From Hemerocallis citrina (lineage: Eukaryota; Streptophyta; Magnoliopsida; Asparagales; Asphodelaceae), in the NCBI GenBank assembly GCA_017893485.1, contig CM030365.1, positions 47,923,712-47,987,711 on the forward strand: DNA of 64,000 nt. Direction: 5' to 3'. Each line of letters begins with the position of its first letter. Position 1 is the first letter of the stretch. The notes under the pieces were generated by a model. The model saw nothing but the letters and a program-made list of their open reading frames with translations, did no database searches and had not been told where the DNA came from. The translations under genes were made by a program, and so were the position numbers. This document shows positions 44,301-53,458 of the stretch, in pieces.

Positions 44301-47205
44301 ATGTTATTGTGAATATACAACTTTTTTTTATTTTACTTTTTGCATATTAGTTTTTCAATATATAACCTTAAGCTAAGATAATGTGAAGATTTCTTTTCTC
44401 TATTGTTTGTGTATATGCAAAATCAAGTAAGTCTATTAACTAATATATTTTTTATAATCAATGCAAATTCAATTTAGTTATATATTTATATTACATTCTC
44501 TTTTATATTGTTGTTAAATTTTGCGAATATTTACTATGATTGATTCTTGTCATTAGTAATATACAATATATATATATGATAAATGACATGTAGAACATAT
44601 ATATCTTGTTTAGTAACAAAAAAAAATGTTTATTGAGTGTTTGAAATGAATATCCGAGATGATTACATTTCTTCGAGATCTCCTCTAATATCTCCTATCC
44701 GAGACGAAACATCTCTTGCCGAGACGAGTCCGAAATCCGAGATTTAAAATCTTGTCGCAATCGCCATGATCTATTCTTCACTTTACTGATGGCTTGACTA
44801 TCACAATGACATGATGGCCGGGAGACCCGTCTTGGTTATAGAACCAGTAATCCTTTCATGCTCCATTGGTGAAATATGCTCAGTAATTTTTACCCAATAT
44901 ACCCCCGCATTTACGAATACCAAGTCAGAGGCTAGCTCTCCCAGAACTGAAAATGTTAAACCTTGGTTTCTAGTCGGTCATAGGTAAAGAGATTGTGTTG
45001 GTGAAGAAATATTTGTGGAAACCCAATCCCATCTTCCCATGGTGAAAGGATCACATATTTCGGTTAAATTTTTGGACAACTAAAGTTGGATAGTCTAGTA
45101 GTTAGATATGACTCTGAAGGGAACCCTAATTGTATAGGTTCCTACAAATTTTACTGTTTATATTTATGTTTATTTATTCCATACGGGGCTATTCTCTCCC
45201 TTTTCTTTTCTTTTTTGGTTTCTTCCATGTCTTCGCCTTTGACCTGCCATGTGATCATGCATTCGTGTTACAATCAAAATCGCAACTTAATTTTGAATTT
45301 CCTTGCTGTAGGAGATATTCCTCCTCTCCCTCAATATCAGCTACTTTTGCTTCTCAATAACTGGTGATCTCTAAATAGGCAGTCCTCTTGAGACTTTTGT
45401 TTTCCCATGATTATAAATTATAACAGTTAGCGCCTTCTTTGCACAATAATATATTACAGAAATTATTATCCAAAGGTTATGCATATTATATGGAAAGCAC
45501 TCTGATGATCGCAGGTTGTAAGCGGGTTGGGCAGAGAAATACCTTCGCCTAGCGGAAGGCCAATTCGTGGAGCGATTCAAACAGATGCAGCTATTAATGC
45601 TGGTGAGTCCTTTTTTAATCAATTTCTAAGGTCCGGCGGTACTCCCTCCGTTCCAAAATGTAAGTCGTTTAAGCTTTTTATTTTTGTTCCAAAATGTAAG
45701 TCGTTTACGCTTTTCAACGCAATGTTTTTTACACTCTTAATGTCTCAATAATTAATTTTTTGTCCGAACTACCAACTCTTGATTGCTTAATTTTAAAAAA
45801 ATAAACATAATAATCAAATAAGAGGACATTTTCGTCATTTTACTATTAATAAGTTAATTAATAGCTTCAATTAAGAGGGATATTTATTTCCTAATTAACT
45901 AATCGAGGTATTTCTTAAAAAGAGTGTGGAAACCTTAAACGACTTACATTTTGGAACGGAGGGAGTACTTTGCAACAAAAAACCTTTGTTTAAATCTGAA
46001 GAAATGCTCTAGGCTTTTAGATACCCATTTAATAACTCAATTTGTTCTTATATATGTGCAACAGGGAACTCAGGGGGGGCCTTTAATTGACTCCAAAGGT
46101 CATGTAATTGGAGTGAACACAGCTACATTTACTCGTAAAGGTACCACTATATATACTCATAAAATTGAATACTCATAAATTGGATCTCTACCATTTATAT
46201 CTACTAGTATCATGCACGTGCGATGCACGTGGAGAGGAATGAGAAGGACCCCCCCCAAAAAAAACTATAATGCACGTGTGATGCACGTGGAGGGGAATGA
46301 AAAGGGAAAAAAAAATACCAACATGTGCGATGCACGTGGAGGGGAACGAAAAGGACAAAAAAACTATAATGCACGTGCGATGCACGTGGAGGGGAATGAA
46401 AAGGAAAAAAAACCAACACGTGCGCTGCACGTGTTGACAAAATGACGTCGATGACAAATGACACTAACCCCTTCTCCCATTATAATAGTACTAGTATTAT
46501 ACATGTGCACACGTGCACGTGGAAAAAATTGAAGGGATAATGAAAAGGGTAAAAAGAAAATAATTTCCAAACTGATCCACTTTTGGAAATATTTACCAAA
46601 CTGATCCACTGTCGAAAATATTTACCAAAGTTAGTCCATTGAAGGGATAATGAAAAGGGTAAAAAGAAAATAATTTCCAAAATGATCCATTTTCGGAAAT
46701 ATTTACCAAACTGGTCCACTGCCGAAAATATTTACCAAAGTTAGTCCACAACCCAACACGTGCGCTGCACGGGTTGGTAGAAGGACAAATTACACTAACC
46801 CCTTCTCCCATTATAGTAGTAGAGATTAATAAGGATCTCAGTTTTCTTCTTTTGTAAAATGGTTTTGTTCTTTGAGTACTTTTTTTGGTTATTTTACACG
46901 ATTATTTAGGTTAATGAAACAACCTATCATCCCTTTAGTCTAGTCTTGTTGATTCATCCGGAACATTCTTGCTTTGTCGGTTAATTATAAGTAACATAAT
47001 TGAAAGAGTTATCTACTCTTAATGGATTTGAGAGCAGACCATGAATAGGTAAGTTTTTTTTTATGGACTTTTAATGGACGGATTTATTACTATTCAGGGA
47101 CAGGAGTATCTTCTGGTGTGAACTTTGCCATCCCCGATTGACGTTGTCGTACGCACGGTTCCTAATTTGATAGTATATGGCACTTCTGTCAGCGACCGCT
47201 TCTGA
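28231..47205 (+). CDS. DEG5: DEG5: thylakoid-lumen Do-like serine protease (two 1-base lesions)
   Basis: Eight exons: 28231-28464, 28550-28738, 28840-28902, 28999-29088, 29181-29303, 45515-45602, 46065-46140, 47098-47205; all introns are GT-AG. Exon 1 encodes a plastid and lumen bipartite presequence with twin arginine (TTRRK, about residue 42), a hydrophobic core and AKA cleavage motif. The trypsin-like core has His146 (YHV), Asp187 (DLAVLK) and Ser265 (GNSGG). There is no PDZ domain and the chain ends DRF, as in DEG5. Known: DEG5 pairs with DEG8 in the lumen and helps degrade photodamaged PSII D1. Exon lengths total 971, two more than a 322-residue reading frame needs. An extra G (run 46073-46079) and an extra C (run 47132-47135) shift the frame, giving TGA at 46088-46090. 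Either a recent pseudogene or assembly homopolymer errors. Confidence 0.9.
29430..29800 (-). mobile_element. Copia-type LTR/primer-site remnant in DEG5 intron 5
   Basis: GATGATACCATGTGAAA at 29623 resembles, on the minus strand, a decayed tRNA-Met primer site next to an LTR; the following AATAGATTTCATTGAATTAAACAG and TATATATAGCCC resemble a copia LTR end and TATA region. An internal duplication of AATGGGTCAAAGAAAC is at about 29457 and 29499. Both ends are unclear. Confidence 0.4.
30218..30555. repeat. Two 165-bp tandem copies (GTCTCGAATTGGAGATATCGG)
   Basis: Copies at about 30220-30385 and 30388-30553 differ at only a few positions. Part of the dispersed repeat whose inverted relative is at 44150-44765. 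Confidence 0.85.
30560..30720 (-). repeat. Dispersed repeat, arm interrupted by the solo LTR (left part)
   Basis: Together with 34122-34460 this is the reverse complement, in the same order, of 44150-44765 (shared phrases AAGCTAAGATAATGTGA, TAATGTTATTGTGAA, TTTCGGTCCAAA). The solo LTR lies between the halves. Confidence 0.65.
31470..32480. repeat. Tandem array in solo LTR (CAACACCGCAGATCGGATACCCGGC)
   Basis: Many copies of a 40-50-bp unit in higher-order blocks, alternating with CAGAATATACCCGACCCC units, densest at 31890-32480. Open translation across it is due to the repeat period. Confidence 0.85.
32515..32965. repeat. GTCGAC palindrome array in solo LTR
   Basis: About a dozen AGTCGACT sites at irregular spacing, within repeats of the form TAAGTTGACTTATARAAGTCATAAGTCGACTTACCAGA. 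Each site is self-complementary. Confidence 0.85.
34122..34465 (-). repeat. Dispersed repeat, right part
   Basis: Continuation of 30560-30720 after the solo LTR; contains TTTCGRCCGAAATCTACACATTTCGGTCC words matching 44165-44270 in inverse orientation. Confidence 0.65.
34770..37727 (+). pseudogene. Decayed Ty3/gypsy element (Tat-like): LTR, gag and start of protease
   Basis: An LTR-like region (about 34965-35540) has a TATA-like CCTATAAATATCC at 35278. GATTGACACCGTTTGTGG at about 35547 resembles the usual start of plant gypsy interiors. A gag frame begins ATGCCTCCC at 35617 but is quickly broken. The clearest part is 36460-36890, a Retrotrans_gag domain (DHIESFKT, LKGPAREWYSRL, F.SSRRAEK), then WCRFHRDLDHDTDDCW near 37290-37340, and a retropepsin whose active site reads VDNGSS near 37705. 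At least three frameshifts. It ends abruptly where copia sequence begins. Confidence 0.82.
37728..39832 (+). pseudogene. Ty1/copia pol remnant (integrase end, RT, RNase H)
   Basis: Starts inside the integrase C-terminal region (LKVYGC, RRCVFIGYG..QYGYKLWD), then an Asp/Ser linker, RT (WELTKLP..., YKARLIVKGF, LEQLDVKTSFLHGD, KSLYGLKQAP) with the catalytic box as YVNDML (second position Asp to Asn) near 38870. RNase H follows (LWCDSQSAVFLAKN, STRHIQ, NPADMLTK) to 39829. Broken by TAA at about 38127, TAG at 38947 and several frameshifts. The motif set is that of the Tork/TNT1 type. Inactive. Confidence 0.9.
39981..41035 (-). mobile_element. Second miniature (TRIM-like) LTR retrotransposon
   Basis: Two LTR copies, 39981-40432 and about 40567-41035, are clearly homologous (TACCCAACTYGTACG, CATCATTCTCAAAGCTCC). 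Between them is about 135 bp, with CTCTGATATCATCAG at 40553, a minus-strand tRNA-Met-type primer site followed by TTTTCGACATCG. Flanks GATGA (39976-39980) and GACGA (41036-41040) are probably a TSD with one change. Same family style as 10918-12328, inserted in a copia LTR. Confidence 0.8.
41095..41290. repeat. GTCGACCG palindrome cluster in copia LTR
   Basis: Six GTCGAC sites within 190 bp, two as CGGTCGACCG; they resemble, but are not homologous with, the cluster at 32515-32965. Confidence 0.7.
41736..42198 (+). pseudogene. Possible processed pseudogene fragment of a Gly/Tyr-rich RNA-binding protein
   Basis: Successive short frames read Gly/Tyr/Ser-rich sequence (SGGYCPPGNYSVPSGYD; LGYSVGLYDGAHGYGGAYGG; SRYYYSYGPHGHDSTSGYRP), ending at TAG 42196-42198, with at least two frameshifts and no introns. 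This resembles the C-terminal tail of plant hnRNP-like proteins. No RNA-recognition motif is present upstream, so identification is tentative; low-complexity sequence could mimic it. Confidence 0.35.
42719..43045. repeat. GGT/GGTGGC-rich minisatellite
   Basis: Degenerate GGTGGTGGCAGTGGT-type repeats. Long apparent frames (Val/Thr/Pro-rich) come from the 3-bp periodicity. Confidence 0.7.
43263..43917. mobile_element. Tourist-like MITE, TSD TTA
   Basis: Starts GAGCATCCAGTCGTTTG and ends CGTTGTGGATGCTC, with TTA on each side (43260-43262, 43918-43920). The interior holds inverted GGGACGGGACAACATGTCCCGTCC-like words at 43405-43430, 43570-43635. Non-coding. Confidence 0.8.
44150..44765 (+). repeat. 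Dispersed repeat, inverted relative of 30218-34465
   Basis: Begins GCAATCGCTGTTTTAAATTTCGGCCGATAC and ends GATTTAAAATCTTGTCGCAATCGCC, so its ends are roughly inverted repeats of each other (GCAATCGC/TTTAAA), a fold-back or MITE-like feature. It lacks the solo LTR, showing the uninterrupted form. Confidence 0.65.
44766..45514. other. End of DEG5 intron 5, no recognisable element
   Basis: Nothing supported apart from the pyrimidine-rich region and acceptor before exon 6. Confidence 0.45.
45515..47205 (+). CDS. DEG5: DEG5 exons 6-8 (catalytic Ser and C terminus, frameshifted)
   Basis: Exon 6 (88 bp) encodes VVSGLGREIPSPSGRPIRG and QTDAAINA, then splits a Gly codon. Exon 7 starts GGAACTCA, restoring G-N-S, but the following G-run is 7 instead of 6; the shifted frame stops at 46088-46090. 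Exon 8 has a matching lesion, CCCC for CCC in the AIPID codons. Apart from these, every codon fits the family to the final TGA at 47203-47205. Confidence 0.88.
45642..45965. mobile_element. Stowaway-like MITE in DEG5 intron 6
   Basis: Ends CTCCCTCCGTTCCAAAATGTAAG and CTTACATTTTGGAACGGAGGGAG, with TA on both sides: the canonical Stowaway (Tc1/mariner) terminus and target. The left repeat is partly duplicated. Confidence 0.95.
46204..46825 (-). mobile_element. Pair of tandem non-autonomous Helitrons in DEG5 intron 7
   Basis: On the minus strand, unit 1 starts TCTCTACTACTATAATGGGAG at 46825 (preceded by A) and ends with a GCACGTGC-type hairpin then CTAG at 46494-46491. Unit 2 follows at once with TACTATTATAATGGGAG and ends hairpin plus CTAG at 46207-46204, followed by T. 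TC...CTRR ends, a 3' hairpin and insertion between A and T are Helitron hallmarks. Unit 2 is mostly copies of a 36-bp GCACGTGCGATGCACGTGGAGGGGAA repeat; unit 1 has two 107-bp direct repeats. Confidence 0.8.
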
Positions 47206-47327
47206 ATCCATTTGGTTTTCAATTGTATAATCCTATCTTGTTTCATGTAAATAGCAAGTAGAATTCGTTCTAAAAATAAGAAAATTAAGGACATATTCTT
47301 AGGCCCAAGAGGTTTAACTTCAACCCT

Positions 47328-47333
47328 AATAAA
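47328..47333 (+). terminator. Possible DEG5 polyadenylation signal
   Basis: AATAAA, 123 bases after the DEG5 stop codon. Plant signals are loose, so this is only a candidate. Confidence 0.35.
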
Positions 47334-48200
47334 TACCATGATCTAAACATGTGAACTCTTTTGCGAGATTCTCCTGTCTTGTCCCCACATGAAAGTTCCT
47401 CCTAACATGTAGAATCGCTGTGGAGCATGGGGTATTCTTTTTTTTTTTCACTGAATACTCATTCGGATAGGGTATACTTTCTTTTTGTTACAACTAGGGG
47501 AATATATTGTTAATATAATATAAATTTTATGAGACCAATCCGTAGGAATATTATTATTGGTATATGATCAGTGTTTTTTTGGCTTTAAAGTCATACTTGT
47601 AAACGAAGCCACCAAGGCATATACAAAGAAGATGAAAGGCAATATTATCATTGCTTGTAGCAATTGAACTAGATTTGTGTAGCCAAAAATTACCTCAAGA
47701 TGATACCAATCTTTCTACGCAGAGTCAGTGGTGTGCATTCGTTTTGGTGTGCTATTTCACCCGCTCCCACTTTAATTGTGGAGAGTGGGAGCCAGTAAGT
47801 CTTCATATCCAATTATTTCTAGCTAATATTTAAAAATGTAGTAAACTATTATTAATATGAACCTCAAGTATTGGATGGTGGTAAATTTTTTACTGGTGGT
47901 CAAGATGGTGAATTGTCGGTATATATAATACGCAAAACTAAACTTTAAAATGTATTCGTAGGTACAAAGTTCAATCATGCTCAGCCCTCTTCTATTAATA
48001 CATGAGAAATTGATTCTTGCAATTGAAAACTCGGTTTTGTACGTAAATCTGTTTTATTTAAGTTTACTGTCCTTATTTGGATTCTTTTGATCTTTATCCG
48101 AATGAGCTCCTAAGCTACAATGAGGGTGGTGGGATTAGATTAATTAGCTTTTTTTCTTCTAGGAATTAGATTAAATTAGTTAAATTGTGTATTTAATAGC
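47334..48200. other. Downstream flank of DEG5, no gene seen
   Basis: AT-rich, no supported element. Confidence 0.45.
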
Positions 48201-48204
48201 TGAC

Positions 48205-49990
48205 AGACTGCAACTTTTTTGTATTATCCCGTGAACTTTTATGTTGACTCTTCTCTTCCAAAATAAAACCACCTCCTTCACTTTGATTTGTTGACAGCTG
48301 GATGTTTTTTTGTTTTTTTTTTTAATCAGTTGGCGGAAGCTCTCCAAGTTTCATTAAAAAGTTTTTAATAAAATAGACAGAACAAAAATACTTAACCAGG
48401 CAATGATATTCATGTATCCCATCGGCTGGAGGTATTTTATTACATGTGCATGAATCCAGAATTACTTATTTAGAGATTAAAACCATTATTAAGTTTGTAG
48501 CATCTACCCATTGTTGCTTAGAAAGATAATGAATTGTGAGCTTAGACGAGCTTAGACAAAAGAAAATGCATGTAATATACGTGCTATGAACTATGAAGCG
48601 TACATTAGTGGATGATCCGTCTGAAACGCTCTGGGAAAGGTTGGGATTCTCCGAGAAGACCAAGAATCAAAGACCTTGACTCTGCATCACATGATTTGAT
48701 TTGTTAATTCATTAGACAAAAGTATGCATCAATTTTTTCGTCTGAACTTTCTTGAGAAGTGGACATGAATCATTTAATAAGGGCTAAATTTAAAAAAACG
48801 TCACAAAAGTTTGGCGCTATTTTAAAAAACGTCACAAAACTTTGACTTTTTAAAAAAACCGCATAATGTTTAACTTTCAACTCACGGAGTTATCCAACCG
48901 TTAACTGTGTTATACGTAATGTTTAAAAAAACATCACAAAACTATTGTTTTGTTTAAAAAAACAACACAGAACTATTATTCTGTTTAAAAAAACATCACA
49001 AAAGTTCCCATTTGTTTTAAAAAAACATCACATAACTATTATCCCAGTTAACGGTTGGATAACTCTGTGAGTTGAAAGTTAAACATTGTGCGGTTTTTTT
49101 AAAAAGTCAAAGTTTTGTGACGTTTTTTTAAACAGCTCCAAACTATTGTGACGTTTTTTTTAAATTTTGCCTTTAATAAGTGACATTGTTTGTAGAAAGT
49201 CTAAAACTGTTTGTGCTTGGGAAAGTGCTAAAACACTTACACCAACAACAATTGGTAAGTGATAGTTACCCTATTTTGACAAATGAGCACGACCCTGAAA
49301 AAGCTCTCGGAATGATCCTCAGTCGTTGCTGTTGTCAATGGCCGCTTCATCCATTCTTCATTCTCGGATTGCAACTTTTTTGTATTATCCCTGTTAACTT
49401 TTATGTTGGCTCTTCTCTTCCAAAACAAAACACCTCCTTCACTTTGATTTGTTGACAGCTGGGAGGTATTTTATTACATGTGCATGAATCCAGAATTACT
49501 TATTTAGAGATTGACACCATTATTATGTTCGTAGCATCTCCCCATTGTTGCTTAGAGAAATAATGAATTGTGAGCTTAGGCAAAAGAAATGCATGTAATA
49601 TACGTGCTATGAACTGTGAAGCATACATAAGTGGATGATCCATCTGAAACGCTCTGGGAGAGGATGGGATACTCCGAGATGACCAAGAATCAAAGACCTT
49701 GACTCTGCATCACATGATTTGATTTGTTAATTACTTAATTCATTAGACAACAGTATGCATCAAAATTTTCGTTTGAACTTTCTTGAGAAGTGGACATGAA
49801 TCATTTCATAAGAGACATTGTTTGTAGAAAGTCTAATTGTTTGTGCTTGGGAAAGTGCTAAAACACTTGCACTAACAGCAATTGGTAAGTGATAGTTACC
49901 CTATTTTGGACAAATGTGCACGGCCCTGAAAAAGCTCTCAGAATGATCCTCAATCTTTGCTACTGTGAATGGCCTCTTCATCCATTCTTC
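48205..49990. repeat. Direct duplication of about 0.65-0.8 kb
   Basis: Sequence from 48205 (GACTGCAACTTTTTTGTATTATCCC) to about 49365 repeats at 49368-49990 with a few per cent visible differences, including GTTGACAGCTGG, CTGAAACGCTCTGGGA and AAGTGCTAAAACACTT. Copy A carries extra DNA near its start (about 48300-48420) and a MITE at 48782-49171; copy B is missing both. Confidence 0.88.
48782..49171. mobile_element. Mutator-like MITE, 9-bp TSD TTTAATAAG
   Basis: Ends GGCTAAATTTAAAAAAACGTCAC and GTGACGTTTTTTTTAAATTTTGCC; TTTAATAAG at 48773-48781 and 49172-49180. The paralogous copy at about 49800-49815 (CATTTCATAAGAGACATTG) is the empty site, which confirms the boundaries. A 9-bp TSD points to the Mutator superfamily. 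Confidence 0.9.
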
Positions 49991-50095
49991 ATTCTCACAG
50001 ATAATTATAAAAACTCCTCTTCGACCACCCTCTGGCTATAACATTTGATCCACCAATTGATCTATAAAGTAGTGAAAAGAGAGTATTGTAATAAT

Positions 50096-50194
50096 ATGGC
50101 GAGTGAGAAGGGAGGAGTTGTGTTATTGGTTCTTTTGGTGAGTGCGTTCGGGCAGCAGTGTAGGTTGGCGTTGGCAGAGAAAGGGGCGGAGTAA
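50096..50194 (+). CDS. Small ORF, 32 residues, secreted-peptide-like N terminus
   Basis: Not recognised. ATG at 50096 is preceded by a TATA-like ATTATAAAAAC at 50002-50013 about 90 bases upstream. The translation is MASEKGG, then hydrophobic VVLLVLLVSAF, then GQQCRLALAEKGAE and TAA, so it looks like a signal peptide cut short. It lies immediately after the 48.2-50.0 kb duplication. It may be the first exon or a truncated remnant of a secreted protein gene; chance is also possible. Confidence 0.25.
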   Translation: MASEKGGVVLLVLLVSAFGQQCRLALAEKGAE

Positions 50195-51300
50195 ATGCAC
50201 AATGAGCAATATCTGACAAACAAGAGTGAGTTGCTTCTAAATTCAACCATATTTATAAAAAGATCCCAGTTTGATCCACAATGACAAGACCGTATGCGAG
50301 TCAATATTGTTGAGTACATCGATGTGGTTGGGTCACCCACCACTCCCTTGCTCTATGTTAAAATAGTCTTAGTTTAGTCTCACATCTAAAGTAGATTGAT
50401 ATTACCTCAGTATCCACCCGAAGGTGGGCTCAGTTGTCTCTACATATTGGTCCCCTCAGTATTTCCCTCCCAACATGTTCGGGGAAACTCACTCATGCAA
50501 CACCATCAATTATGGTAGCGACTCCAGCGAGGAGCTCTTCTTCCTAATCAGCCACTTTCCACCATGGCTGAAAGTGGGCTCAGTTGTCTCTACATATAAA
50601 AACAAGCGACATTGGACACGATTTCGACGTATTTCAACTCAATCGGTGTTTGGGGCATAACTCGTAGCTAGTTTGTCGAAATGCAAAATCATAGGGTATT
50701 GTTGGATTTGAGGCGATGAAATGGCCAGTTTGGTTTATAATGTGCCACGTTTTAAATATGTTTTGGAAAAGGTGTTTCTGGGGCATACCAGATCGGGTGG
50801 TTCTACACTTTAAAGGTTTGGCATGTCTGATCGAAACACTTTTGTGGCATTGGGATTGTTATAAAAAATAAAGTGTTTTGGCTGTGGAAATCACGATTTT
50901 TAACAGTCTGGTCGATGGGTTGACTTTTGGGTGCACGATTGGACGTTTGAGATTAACTTTGAGTTACGAGTGTCAGTTCTGTGTGATTCTTGTGCTGTTG
51001 GCTTCGTAACGAGAGAAGGCTTCAAAAATAATCGTGATCATGATTTTTAAGGGGCAAATCGCAAGGGATTTGTGAAGTGGGTTATTCAGGGTGGTTTGGA
51101 CCTCTGATGCCATTGGTACTCTGGGTGTTTTAATCAGGACTCCCCATAGGCAAAATTATTACCAAAATTCCATGATACAAGGAACTTTTTAATATGGAAA
51201 GGGGATGTGCACCTAACTAAATGCAAAATGCTATATGCAGATGAAACTCCAGATTAAGATGCAAAATGCAAGATGACTTGAGGATTTTGGCCCAACGGAT
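50195..51300. other. Unassigned DNA, possibly LTR-derived
   Basis: GTGGGCTCAGTTGTCTCTACATA occurs twice (50424 and 50574). CTCTGATGCCATTGG at 51102 weakly resembles a reversed primer site. No gene was seen. Confidence 0.35.
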
Positions 51301-51314
51301 GCAAAACGGTCCCA

Positions 51315-53458
51315 GTGGTTGGAACAGACTGGGACCTGAGAATCTGCCATCGTTGTGGCACTTTTGATCCCAAAATATGGATGTTAATAAAGGGCATGTA
51401 TGAATGCCTCACGGGCATCCTTGCGACGCCTTCTGGATCACTCCATACACTACTTTGCCAAGTTCGAAGCCTTATTTCATCAAAGGTTCTCCAGTGTCAG
51501 TGATGGCATAGCGATCATCGACCTCTCAAGAGCGATGATGCTATCAGGTGAGAGTGTCATAAACTACATCACTAGGTGGCAAAATCTCAGCTTCATAAAT
51601 GACCAATCCTTATCTCAAGAGCAAGCAACCGACTTCCTGCTTTGTAATATCAACAATTGGATGGCACCCTTCCTATCCTCTCCAAAGATCAAGACGTTCT
51701 AAGTGCTCATTGAGCACGCTCAGGGTATTGAACATGCCCAGAAGGACGAGTCACCTATGTCCTATAAAGGGAAAACTGTGAACAACGACAACCCTGGCAC
51801 CAAGAAGATGGGTCAGCACACCAAAACAGCCAAAGCCGAGAGGGCCTAACACACGCAAGGGGAGAGCTCAAATTTGAAGCCAGTATACGGTGGAGATGAC
51901 GAACCTTCTATGTCCTGAAATGGTGGTATGGTCCCAACTCCCCAAGAAAAGCTCAACAAGGTTTACACCCTTAAAAGGGATAAAGTCCAAAAAATATTTC
52001 AAAAAGCCCTGAAGAAAGGTCTCAAGTTGCCAGGGCCACAGAGACCTGACGGATAGACAAGGTTAACAAGCCATACTACTGCCCCTACTAGCACTGGTAT
52101 CGGGTCCTCCACTACCCGGATCCGGACCCGATACCTCATGGGTTCAAAAATTGGACCCGGGCCAGGACTTGTGAGAATCGGGTCCAGGTCCTCCTTAAAA
52201 ATATATACCCACCGGGTTCGATAGCGGGGAATAAAAATTTGCACTTAAATGTTTTTGCACCCGATACCCTACGGTTCCAACAATTTTTGCACTAAAGTAC
52301 ATGAATAAATATTATATTTACACATCTATCTTCAACAATTAATATTTACTTTCTATAACCCTATTATTCAAATTCCAAATATTTGGGGGTATTTTTTAAC
52401 AAGTCCGGGTCCGAGTCCAGGTCGGGTCTATTTTGAGCGGACCCGGACTCGATAGTGCATCGGGTCTTATTTTAGGACCCAAACCCGTATAGATCGGGTC
52501 AGTTCCGGTCCAATGCCGGGTCCAGGTATCGGGTCAAAGTAACAACTCTAGCCCCTACCACAGATGACTAGGGCATACCATTGAAGATTACTATGCCTTC
52601 AAGGATTACACTGAAAATAAACTAAAGGTCGGAGAAATATTTATCTGCAAGAACGCTTTCATAGCCAAAGCCTTGGGCTCTTGTAATTTTGTTCATGTGA
52701 TCGGCGACTGCCAAGATTAGTAGCTTTTCCTGACGAGAAAATCCATAAAGATTGTCAAAGCCATCCAAAACTCCCCAAGCATCAAGTTGAGATATACAAG
52801 CATGCCAAGTCTCCCTCTCAGATGTCTTAGAACAAACCAAGACGACAAAGGCACAGAACTGTAGAACCGGACGAAGTAGTTGACAAGAGGTCAGTAATCC
52901 ATAAATACATTGGGTCCCTCCACGACCACGTACAGCCGGAGCGGAAGAATACCACTCTTCGAGAGTTCATCCCTCCCGAATTGTTCAAAGACAAGGAGTT
53001 GCAGTGAGAATGGTCTGCTGCAGTTTCGAAGGGTCCAACCTTGCCACTAGAGTCAAGTGACCCAATACCATCTGCTACAGAGGAGTGTAGCACAGTTGAC
53101 CAATTTGTCCCAAGATCCTCTATCTCCAAGAAGATTCGCCTCTCCCAAAGGGGACAACAAATCAAAAAGGTGTGGCAGACAGTGTCCCATCTCAGCCATC
53201 AAACAACAGTCATCCTCTAAAAGTTGGAGCAGTTACTGGAGTTAGCAAGAACATCTACTCCACCACTGTCTCCCACCAAGGAAAAGGATACGAAAAATTC
53301 TGCAATGAGGACTTGCACGAGTATTATGGTGGCACAAACACAAAAATAGAAATAGTTGGCTGCTTCAGAGGGCTCAATAGCCCCAACAACCGATAAGTCC
53401 CTAGTTCAGGCTCAGGCAAGTATTAGAACGGAGTGGCTAAGAAAGAGCAGTCGCCAAC
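51315..53458 (+). pseudogene. Decayed Ty3/gypsy gag region
   Basis: 51400-51702 encodes a Retrotrans_gag core (HYFAKFEALFHQRF, LSGESVINYITRWQNLS, QEQATDFLLCNI). Further on, the sequences flanking the hAT insertion join to a PYYCPYHR...LGHTIEDYYAFKD pattern, a degenerate gag zinc-binding segment whose final Cys is Tyr and which has a TAG stop. The remainder to about 53400 is an unrecognised, repeatedly interrupted frame. No protease or RT motif was seen. Confidence 0.6.
52089..52550. mobile_element. hAT MITE inside the gypsy gag, TSD GCCCCTAC
   Basis: Starts TAGCACTGGTATCGGG and ends CAAAGTAACAACTCTA, flanked by GCCCCTAC at 52081-52088 and 52551-52558. Subterminal GGGTC/GACCC words occur in both orientations. 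The 8-bp TSD supports hAT; the element split the gag zinc-binding codons. Confidence 0.88.

Larger units (their letters stand above)
29304..45514 (+). other. DEG5 intron 5, 16.2 kb, filled with transposons
   Basis: Donor GTAACT at 29304 and acceptor ATCGCAG ending 45514 join codons TTG and VVS exactly as in the DEG5 family, both phase 0. The intron is about 170 times longer than introns 1-4. Contents are listed separately. Confidence 0.85.

Noticed and set aside
46210..46811. Cys/His-rich minus-strand frames in DEG5 intron 7
   Set aside because: Translations of the 36-bp Helitron-internal repeats.
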